DNA of 33,031 bases from IMG/VR virus record IMGVR_UViG_3300023202_000338, positions 1-33,031 of that record; one strand, written 5' to 3'. The notes beneath the pieces are model-generated. The model searched no databases, was not told where the DNA came from, and was given only the letters and a program-made list of their open reading frames with translations. Origin of the DNA: a virus. The translations under genes and the position numbers were made by a program. Below, piece after piece: positions 1 through 5,322 of this stretch (positions are counted from its first letter, which is position 1; every line of letters starts with the position of its first letter).

Positions 1-48
1 ACTGGACGACTGGACGACTGGACGACTGGATGACTGGACGACTGGGCG
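1..48. repeat. Short 8-bp tandem repeat (actggacg)
   Basis: The window opens with six consecutive 8-bp units of the form ACTGGACG, the fourth changed to ACTGGATG and the sixth to ACTGGGCG. The same ACTGGACG ACTGGGCG pair recurs in every copy of the adjoining 52-bp repeat, so the short repeat appears to be an expansion of part of that unit. The array starts at base 1, so its true left edge is unknown. No coding potential is evident. Confidence 0.85.
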
Positions 49-193
49 GCGGTACCCTCCGCCTGTTGACTGACTACGGAGACGACTGGACGACTGGGCG
101 GCGGTACCCTCCGCCTGTTGACTGACTACGGAGACGACTGGACGACTGGGCGGCGGTACCCTCCGCCTGTTGACTGACTACGGAGACGACTAC
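33..193. repeat. 52-bp tandem direct repeats, three copies, each with a small hairpin
   Basis: The segment beginning GGTACCCTCCGCC recurs at 51, 103 and 155, giving an exact 52-bp period. Copies one and two are identical; copy three diverges at its 3' end, where GACTACGATG supplies the start codon of the first gene. Each copy contains GGCGG-TACCCT-CCGCC (5-bp stem, 6-nt loop) at 48-63, 100-115 and 152-167, then TTGACTGACTACGGAG, whose GGAG acts as the ribosome binding site in the last copy. TACCCT fits the -10 motif (TAnnCT) seen elsewhere in the window. The array could be a multiplied promoter/leader, an operator array or an iteron-like origin; the sequence does not decide. Confidence 0.9.
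134..162 (+). promoter_or_regulatory. Candidate weak promoter for the first gene, repeated in each 52-bp unit
   Basis: ACGACT (134-139), a 17-nt spacer and TACCCT (157-162) resemble a sigma70-type promoter with a poor -35 (only the GACT part of TTGACT matches). The -10 element ends 32 nt before the ATG at 195, the same spacing as several better promoters in this window. Equivalent elements occur 52 and 104 bp upstream. This is inference from motif and spacing only. Confidence 0.35.
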
Positions 194-194
194 G

Positions 195-560
195 ATGCAG
201 GACGTAGACAACACTCAGGACGTGATCGACTCGCGCGACGTGATCGAGCGAATCGAGGAGCTAAAGGAGCTGCGCGACGATGTGACCGCCGACGCGGACG
301 ACCTCGCCGAGCTTCGCGCTCTGGAAGCGCTCTCCGAGGAGTGCGAGGGCTACGCTCCCGACTGGACCCACGGCGAGACCCTGATCCGGCGGAGCTACTG
401 GCCTGCGTACGTGCGCGAGCTGGCCGACGACATCGGCGAGACCGCGCCGGACACGTGGCCGGGACGCTGCATCGACTGGGATCAGGCCGCCGAAGAGCTG
501 GAAGCGGACTACATGGCCGTCGACTTCGACGGCGTCGAATACCTGATGCGCGCGGGATGA
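195..560 (+). CDS. Small acidic conserved-type phage protein, unknown function
   Basis: 121 aa, ATG start preceded by GGAG (182-185) in the last copy of the tandem repeat. The N-terminal third is acidic and helical-looking (rich in D, E, L and I). The C-terminal half (about residues 53-121) has the pattern HGETLIR...YWPAYVRELADDIG...WPGRCIDW...AAEELEADY...FDGVEYL, which I recognise as a widespread small phage/plasmid protein pattern usually left as hypothetical. Some such proteins are loosely labelled anti-restriction, but no ArdA assignment can be supported here. It is the first of a run of small genes on the plus strand, a position typical of early accessory genes. Confidence 0.8.
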   Translation: MQDVDNTQDVIDSRDVIERIEELKELRDDVTADADDLAELRALEALSEECEGYAPDWTHGETLIRRSYWPAYVRELADDIGETAPDTWPGRCIDWDQAAEELEADYMAVDFDGVEYLMRAG

Positions 561-564
561 TGAG

Positions 565-783
565 ATGACCGGACCTACGAACGCCGAACGAGCACGCCGG
601 GGCCTCCTGTTGCTCCGGCTCTACGGGGATGTCACCGACGGCGGCACGCGCCGAGACGAGGTACCTTCGTTCCTGACGGATCTCCCCCGGCGCGAGGAGG
701 TGGACAACTTCGTTCTCTCGACCGCGCACCTGCACCCCGCTGACGCCGACAGGATCGAGGGCTTGGCGGTCTACGACTGGTAG
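565..783 (+). CDS. Hypothetical 72-aa protein
   Basis: 72 aa, ATG start 4 nt after the stop of the preceding gene, so translation is probably coupled. The protein starts MTGPTNAERARRG, has a leucine-rich stretch (LLLLRLYG, about residues 14-21) and ends in a mixed charged region with FVLSTAHLHP. No motif or family is recognised. Composition and codon pattern resemble its neighbours, and the overlapping minus-strand frame is arginine-rich shadow. Function unknown; the assignment rests on position and coupling. Confidence 0.65.
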   Translation: MTGPTNAERARRGLLLLRLYGDVTDGGTRRDEVPSFLTDLPRREEVDNFVLSTAHLHPADADRIEGLAVYDW

Positions 784-787
784 GCGG

Positions 788-823
788 GACTCACTCACTC
801 ACTCAGGAGAGCATCATGGGAAG
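788..823 (+). repeat. Duplicated leader (copy 1): ACTC repeats, SD, ATGGGAAG
   Basis: GACTCACTCACTCACTC followed by AGGAGA, GCATC and ATGGGAAG. The 36-bp block recurs at 1264-1295 with one fewer ACTC unit and one G-to-A change. It carries the Shine-Dalgarno (AGGAGA, 804-809) and the first codons of the 149-aa gene. Confidence 0.85.
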
Positions 824-1265
824 TTACACCTACGACGAGCTGCGGGCGATCCTTGGCCGTCATGCGGCGTGGCTGCGCGGGGAGCCCGGAGGCTCCCACG
901 CGGACCTGCGCGACGCGGTCCTGTCCGGCGCGAGCCTGTTCGGCGCGAGCCTGGTCGCGCCCACGGTCTTGCTGCTGGCATGGTGGGGGCCGGTCTCTGA
1001 CGAGCTGTGCGCGGACCTTATGGTATGGGATGCCGCGAACCACCCGGACCCGTCGGCCTTCGACGACTGGGCGTCTGGCTCGGGCGGTTGTCCCTACGAC
1101 GGCGTTTCGGTGCAGCGCGCGGCCTACTTCGAGGAGCAGCGCGACCTCTGGGATCCCGACCGGCCTGTCCGTCGGCCCTACGACCTGATGGTCGACCTGA
1201 TCCGCGAGAAGTGCGCGCCCGGCAGCGCCGATCACCTGATCTCTTCGACGGACTCGTCGGAGTGA
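816..1265 (+). CDS. Degenerate pentapeptide-repeat protein
   Basis: 149 aa, ATG start with AGGAGA 6 nt upstream. The N-terminus reads as a short opening domain (MGSYTYDELRAILGRHAAWL) followed by ADLRD AVLSG ASLFG ASLVA (about residues 30-49), which fits pentapeptide repeats of the A(D/N)LXX type. Phage pentapeptide proteins commonly open with a similar RHAAWLRGE segment before the repeats, so this one looks cut to about four repeats. The rest, with WDAANHPDPSAFDDW and a Trp/Asp-rich tail, matches nothing I know. With so few repeats a full DNA-mimic beta-helix is unlikely. Role unknown. Confidence 0.75.
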   Translation: MGSYTYDELRAILGRHAAWLRGEPGGSHADLRDAVLSGASLFGASLVAPTVLLLAWWGPVSDELCADLMVWDAANHPDPSAFDDWASGSGGCPYDGVSVQRAAYFEEQRDLWDPDRPVRRPYDLMVDLIREKCAPGSADHLISSTDSSE

Positions 1266-1295
1266 CTCACTCACTCAGGAGAACATCATGGGAAG
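1264..1295 (+). repeat. Duplicated leader (copy 2)
   Basis: GACTCACTCACTC-AGGAGA-ACATC-ATGGGAAG, a near-identical copy of the leader at 788-823, overlapping the end of the pentapeptide-like gene. The ATG it delivers (1288) opens an 83-codon frame that looks non-coding (long Arg/Ala runs). The probable real gene here begins at 1328 in another frame. The duplication therefore seems to have copied the leader together with the first codons of the upstream gene. Confidence 0.8.
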
Positions 1296-1327
1296 CCGGA
1301 GCCTCCCGACCCCTTCAGGGTGCGCGG

Positions 1328-1606
1328 GTGACTCGGCGACCCGACTACATCCTCGAGCTGCGCCGGGCCTCCGTGCTCGGGACGGCGCTCGCCATGTCCT
1401 CAACGATTCTTGTCGCGTGCGCCGCCGTGCCATGGCTGGAGGCGCGGCCCGACCTCGCCGCTCGCGTGCTCCTGCTACCGCACGCCGGGCTCGTCGTCGC
1501 GTGCTTCGTGCTGCTGTGGCGCTTCCTGGGGGACCCTGACTTGACCGGCGGACGTGCGCGGGGTAGCCTCCCTCCCCCTGACGAACGGAGAGAGGGCCGA
1601 TGCTGA
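1328..1606 (+). CDS. Small membrane protein with two predicted TM helices
   Basis: 92 aa from a GTG at 1328 with AGGG 7 nt upstream. The first residues are charged (VTRRPDYILELRRAS), then a hydrophobic segment at about residues 14-36 (LGTALAMSSTILVACAAVPW) and a second at about 45-67 (VLLLPHAGLVVACFVLLW), ending in a polar Arg/Pro/Asp-rich tail. Two helices with a short loop is a holin-like shape, but the location among early small genes does not favour lysis. The GTG start is chosen because this frame shows coherent membrane segments whereas the ATG at 1288 opens a low-complexity frame. It overlaps the next gene by 7 nt. Confidence 0.6.
   Translation: MTRRPDYILELRRASVLGTALAMSSTILVACAAVPWLEARPDLAARVLLLPHAGLVVACFVLLWRFLGDPDLTGGRARGSLPPPDERREGRC
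1541..1569 (+). promoter_or_regulatory. Promoter P1 (TTGACC-17-TAGCCT)
   Basis: TTGACC at 1541-1546 and TAGCCT at 1564-1569 with a 17-nt spacer, inside the 3' end of the membrane protein gene. The -10 ends 30 nt before the ATG at 1600. It matches the TTG-N20-TAnnCT pattern found at several other gene starts in this window. Confidence 0.6.
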
Positions 1607-1866
1607 GGACGCTGGGCCGGGCCTGGAAGAGGTTGGCCCCGCGCGTGCGCGCTACGGCGACCGCCGCCGGGGACGCCCCGCCGGGCGTGCCCGAGCACGT
1701 CGCCCGGCAGCGTCGGCGTGCTGCGCGAGCGCGCGGCGCGAACCGACGGCGAAGCGACTTCTCGCGCCGGTGGGCGATCTTCCGCGCCGCGCGGATGGTG
1801 GAAGGTAAGCGAATCGACGCCACGAACCGCGGCCCGCTGCGCAGGCGACTGCGCGGCGGTTTCTGA
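1600..1866 (+). CDS. Small, strongly basic protein
   Basis: 88 aa, ATG start overlapping the previous stop; GGAGAGAGG (1589-1597) lies directly upstream. The protein is very rich in Arg and Ala (for example RQRRRAARARGANRRRSDFSRRW near residues 37-59, given as pattern only) and ends RRRLRGGF. Such a charge profile suggests nucleic-acid binding or structural packing, but no domain is recognisable. Its own promoter-like element (P1) suggests that it starts a transcription unit. A high-GC shadow frame can also look Arg-rich, so confidence is moderate. Confidence 0.6.
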   Translation: MLRTLGRAWKRLAPRVRATATAAGDAPPGVPEHVARQRRRAARARGANRRRSDFSRRWAIFRAARMVEGKRIDATNRGPLRRRLRGGF

Positions 1867-1881
1867 CTGGAGACTAGGACG

Positions 1882-2112
1882 ATGAAGGTAGCTACAAGGA
1901 CGACGCAGAAGTGCGTTCCGGTTGACGAGTGCCTGCCCGGCACCCTGGTACGCTCACGTAGCGGCGGGTGGTATGCACTCAGCAGGCTAGATCGAAAGGG
2001 TTTAGCCGTATCAGCAACCCGGATTGGGGACGGTGCTAAGACTTCCTTTTCGTTCGGCACGCTCGTGGAGGTCTACCCGGACGCCGAGGTGGTCCCGGGC
2101 GAACCGGCGTGA
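1882..2112 (+). CDS. Hypothetical 76-aa protein
   Basis: 76 aa, ATG start with a GGAG-containing leader. Mixed composition with a central Ser/Arg/Gly part (LVRSRSGGWYALSRLD) and a C-terminus (FSFGTLVEVYPDAEVVPGEPA) that reads as short beta strands. Codon use is less GC-extreme than its neighbours around 1985-2040, with several A/T-ending codons, which may hint at a separate origin. The stop overlaps the GTG of the next gene by 4 nt. No family recognised. Confidence 0.75.
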   Translation: MKVATRTTQKCVPVDECLPGTLVRSRSGGWYALSRLDRKGLAVSATRIGDGAKTSFSFGTLVEVYPDAEVVPGEPA

Positions 2113-2642
2113 CTGCCCGCCGGGACGCGACCGCGCCACCGCCCGAGTTGGTCGAGGGGTTCGTGCCCGAGCCGGAGCCCGAGGGTTGGGATCACCTTTT
2201 CTCGGACCCGGCGGCGGACGTGGCAGAGGCGCGCGCACGCATCGGGCAGCAGCCGCAGGGCGTCAAGTACCCCTATGAGTGTAAGTGGCTTTCCTTCGAG
2301 CAGACCGAGCAGCAACGCGACTGGTCAGAGAAGCTGGGACTCTATGGCGAGTCCGAACCAGACGACCCGCCCCGCTCCGACGCCGACTTCCGCGATGATC
2401 CGCGCTACGACGAGGTGCCCGCACTGCGCGGCCCCGACGGCCGGCCCGTCGTCGTGCAGCTCCACGACCCGCACGAGGTCGACGCCCGCGACTCCGTCGT
2501 CCCCGCGCGACGACTGCCCCGCGGGACGCGGACTCCGACGCGGGACGCGACTCCCTCCCGGGACGCGGGCGGCACGAGCTGGCGCCCGCGCCCGCGCGCC
2601 GGGGGAGCCTTCGACCTCGACGCCCCTTGCGGGGTCGTCTAG
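2109..2642 (+). CDS. Hypothetical 177-aa acidic protein
   Basis: 177 aa from a GTG overlapping the preceding stop (GTGA). The first two thirds are acidic with Trp/Tyr (GWDHLFSDPAADVAEARARI, YPYECKWLSFEQTEQQRDW), suggesting a folded domain. The last third becomes a Pro/Arg/Thr-rich tail with three imperfect GGGACGCG repeats in the DNA (about 2521-2570), probably disordered. It directly precedes the primase-helicase and its 3' end holds the promoter-like element P2. No family recognised. Confidence 0.7.
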   Translation: MTARRDATAPPPELVEGFVPEPEPEGWDHLFSDPAADVAEARARIGQQPQGVKYPYECKWLSFEQTEQQRDWSEKLGLYGESEPDDPPRSDADFRDDPRYDEVPALRGPDGRPVVVQLHDPHEVDARDSVVPARRLPRGTRTPTRDATPSRDAGGTSWRPRPRAGGAFDLDAPCGVV

Positions 2643-2655
2643 CTTGCCGTAGTCT
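2627..2655 (+). promoter_or_regulatory. Promoter P2 (TTGCGG-17-TAGTCT)
   Basis: TTGCGG at 2627-2632, 17-nt spacer, TAGTCT at 2650-2655, straddling the stop of the 177-aa gene. It is followed at once by AGGAGG (2656-2661), so a transcript starting about 7 nt after the -10 would begin after that Shine-Dalgarno. Either this promoter is not used, or the primase start lies downstream of 2665. Confidence 0.5.
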
Positions 2656-2664
2656 AGGAGGTCC

Positions 2665-5322
2665 TTGGAGGCGAGAGAGCAACTGCCCGTCGTCGGCGTC
2701 TGCCGCGACCGTCGGCAAGTCGGGGCCCGGCGTCCCGGGCCCGGCGTCCCGCTCATGGAGTGCGTCCCCCTGTACGAGGCGCTTTCCCGCGAGTGGCCGT
2801 CGGACGCGCACGTCACCACGTACGCGCCGACCGGCCAGACGAAGTGGCCGCGCCTCAACAAGTCCGTCCTCGAGCCCTTCCGTGCGCTCGGGGGCGACGT
2901 GCTCGCCACGTGCATGATGTTCGACTGGGACACGCCCGGCCACGTCGACCTCGACGGGGACAGGTACGAGGCGATGGTCGAGCAGCTCGCCAACGCAGCC
3001 GACGCCGGGCTGTGGCTGGCGGGCTGCTTCTACGCCGCGTACACGACGCGCGGCGGGATGCGTCTCGTCTACGTGCTGGAGCGCCCCGTCCCCGTCGACG
3101 AGGCCGAGGGTTGGGTGCGCGCGGTCGTGCGGGACTTCGCGCAGCACGGCATCGCGCTGGACCCGAGCTGCGCGGACTGGACGCGGCTCTTCCGACTGCC
3201 GCGCGTGCTGCGCGACGGGCAGCGGACTTCCCAGCACCCGCTCTTCGAGTGCGTCGTCCAGGAGGGCGCGCGCCTCGACGTGGATCGACTCGTCCGCGTC
3301 GAGGCGCGGAAGACTACTTCCGTGGACGCGCCGGCCCTCGACCTCCCGATGCCCGACCCGAGCGCGTCGCGCGACCTGCTGCGCGAGCGGAGCGACAAGA
3401 CCGGCAATCTAGTGATGACGCCCTGGCTGCGCGAGGCGCGCAAACGACTGCGCGGGCGGAGCTGCTACGCGTGCGCGTTCGAGGGCGCGGAGGTCGCACC
3501 GCAGGGGGAGCGACACCACGCGATCATGCGCTACGTGGGGGAGGCGTGCGCGGCGCTGCACCGACTGGACGGTACGACGCCCGAGCTCGTCTTCGCCGTC
3601 TTCGTCGACGCGATGCTCCGCATCGACCCGCAGACGTGTCGCGACGACCCGTTCGAGACCCTCTGGGAGGCGGTGCTCTACTGCTGGGCGCGCGAGCAGG
3701 AGCGCAAGCGCGTCGAGGACGAAGACCAGCGCACCCGCGAGGAAGGGAGGGAGTCCGTCCGCGCGAAGATGCTCGAGGGCGTGCGGACGTGGTGCGACCA
3801 CTCGTCGCTGACCGGCACTGACGACGAGGCCGGCGACTGGCTCGATGAGCACCTGGTCGCCTGCCACGGCCGCTCGTTCCACGTCATGCGCCGCGACGGG
3901 TTCTACGACTCGCTCCCGGTATCCGCGGGGCTCGTGCCGGCGCGCGTGCGCGAGCTCGGCATGGACTCGATGGTGGACCTCGTCGAGGAGGACCCGACCA
4001 CGGGACGGCTGCGCGAGGTTTCGCCGCAGACTCTGCTCAACCGCTGCGGCACGATCGTGCGCGCCGCCGAGGGCGTGATCGGGCCGGGCGGTTCCACGAT
4101 CCGGGACGTCGGCACGGACCGCGCGACGTTCCTCATGCACATGTTCGCCCGGCGCACGGACCTCGAGCCCGAGTACGACGCCGAGGTCGACGAGTGGTTG
4201 AACACCCTCGCCGGCGACGAGAACTACTACGACCTGTTGCGCTGGATCGGACACGCGCTGGACTTCGAGGGCGGACCCATCTGCGCGCTCTCGATCGAGG
4301 GCCCGCCGGGTGTGGGCAAGGGGCTGCTCATGCAGGGCCTCGCCGAGACGGTGGACACACAGACGTTCGCCGACACCAAGGAGCTCGGGAACTTCCAGTC
4401 GCAGATGGTACGCACGCCGTTCCTGCTCATCAACGAGGGCCTGCCGACGAAGATGCCGGGCACGAAGGACGTGGCCGACACCTTCCGTGCGCTCGTCGAC
4501 GGCAGCGCCACGGTCGTGAACCAGAAGCACCAGTCCCCGATCGTGGTGCACAACCCGATGCGCGTCGTCGTCGCCGCGAACAACGAGGACGTCGTCTCGC
4601 TCCTCGCCGGCGACAAGGACCTCTCGCCGCACGACCAGGAGGCGCTCGCGATGCGTCTATTCCACCTCGAGGTCGACGAGGGGGCCGCCGAGTACCTGCG
4701 CGTCAAGGGAGGGTTCCTGCACACGGCTCGCCCGGGCCGCCGATGGGTGCGCGGGCACGCCGGCGAGGCGAGCGCGCACGTCGTGGCGAAGCACTTCCTG
4801 CACCTCCACGCGACTCGCCCGGAAGTCAGGAGGGGCAGTCGGTTCCTCATGGAGGGTCCGCGGGACTCGAGACTCGTCCGACGCCTGAGCACGCGCTCGG
4901 GCAACGCGCCCGAGGTCGTCGAGACGGTCATCCACATGATCGAGAGCAACAAGCAGGACCAGGACGCCATCGTCGTGCAGGACGGCAGCATCTACGTGAC
5001 GACCGGCGGCGTGGTGAACCACCACCGGAACGCGTTCGCGTCGAAGTCGCGGCGCTCGCTCTCCTCGCGCGCCGTCTCTCGTACGCTGGACAGCCTGCGC
5101 ACTGCCGGTAGCCCGACCGAGCCGTACTCCATCAAGATCGGGGACAAGCCGGTGCGCAAGCGCTGGCGCGAGCTGGACTCACGCCGCCTGCTCGGAGAGG
5201 CCGTGGAGTACGGCTATCGCTGCGAGCGGCTACGCAGGATCGTCGAGGCCGGCGCTGCCGGCACGCACGTGCGCGTCGGTGACGAAGCGCGCTTCAGGCT
5301 GCCGAACCGACGCGATGGTTGA
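2665..5322 (+). CDS. Primase-helicase fusion (AEP-type primase plus DUF5906/D5-like helicase)
   Basis: 885 aa as called from TTG 2665; ATG 2755 is an alternative (855 aa), because residues 1-30 are low-complexity. It should make primers and unwind DNA at the phage fork. The N-terminal half has an archaeo-eukaryotic primase-like DxD (Asp87-Trp-Asp89 in FDWDTPG), then RGGMRLVYVLERP and DWTRLFRLPRVLRDG, typical of phage PrimPol domains. The C-terminal half has Walker A GPPGVGKG (546-553) and FLLINEG (586-592), as in DUF5906/D5-type SF3-like helicases. VVNQKHQ and RVVVAANNED follow as expected. It opens the replication block, and its stop overlaps the nuclease ATG by 8 nt. Domain order and motifs make the assignment firm; the start is not. 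Confidence 0.9.
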   Translation: MEAREQLPVVGVCRDRRQVGARRPGPGVPLMECVPLYEALSREWPSDAHVTTYAPTGQTKWPRLNKSVLEPFRALGGDVLATCMMFDWDTPGHVDLDGDRYEAMVEQLANAADAGLWLAGCFYAAYTTRGGMRLVYVLERPVPVDEAEGWVRAVVRDFAQHGIALDPSCADWTRLFRLPRVLRDGQRTSQHPLFECVVQEGARLDVDRLVRVEARKTTSVDAPALDLPMPDPSASRDLLRERSDKTGNLVMTPWLREARKRLRGRSCYACAFEGAEVAPQGERHHAIMRYVGEACAALHRLDGTTPELVFAVFVDAMLRIDPQTCRDDPFETLWEAVLYCWAREQERKRVEDEDQRTREEGRESVRAKMLEGVRTWCDHSSLTGTDDEAGDWLDEHLVACHGRSFHVMRRDGFYDSLPVSAGLVPARVRELGMDSMVDLVEEDPTTGRLREVSPQTLLNRCGTIVRAAEGVIGPGGSTIRDVGTDRATFLMHMFARRTDLEPEYDAEVDEWLNTLAGDENYYDLLRWIGHALDFEGGPICALSIEGPPGVGKGLLMQGLAETVDTQTFADTKELGNFQSQMVRTPFLLINEGLPTKMPGTKDVADTFRALVDGSATVVNQKHQSPIVVHNPMRVVVAANNEDVVSLLAGDKDLSPHDQEALAMRLFHLEVDEGAAEYLRVKGGFLHTARPGRRWVRGHAGEASAHVVAKHFLHLHATRPEVRRGSRFLMEGPRDSRLVRRLSTRSGNAPEVVETVIHMIESNKQDQDAIVVQDGSIYVTTGGVVNHHRNAFASKSRRSLSSRAVSRTLDSLRTAGSPTEPYSIKIGDKPVRKRWRELDSRRLLGEAVEYGYRCERLRRIVEAGAAGTHVRVGDEARFRLPNRRDG

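Noticed and set aside
1-194. CRISPR array at the left edge
   Set aside because: Units are directly tandem with no unique spacers between them.
1288-1539. 83-codon frame from the ATG in the duplicated leader
   Set aside because: Arg/Ala runs typical of a shadow frame. The overlapping frame has two coherent membrane helices. Kept only as a footprint of leader duplication.
3409-4632. 407-codon minus-strand frame opposite the primase-helicase
   Set aside because: Shadow frame of a clear helicase gene, with no domain and Arg/Val/His-biased composition.
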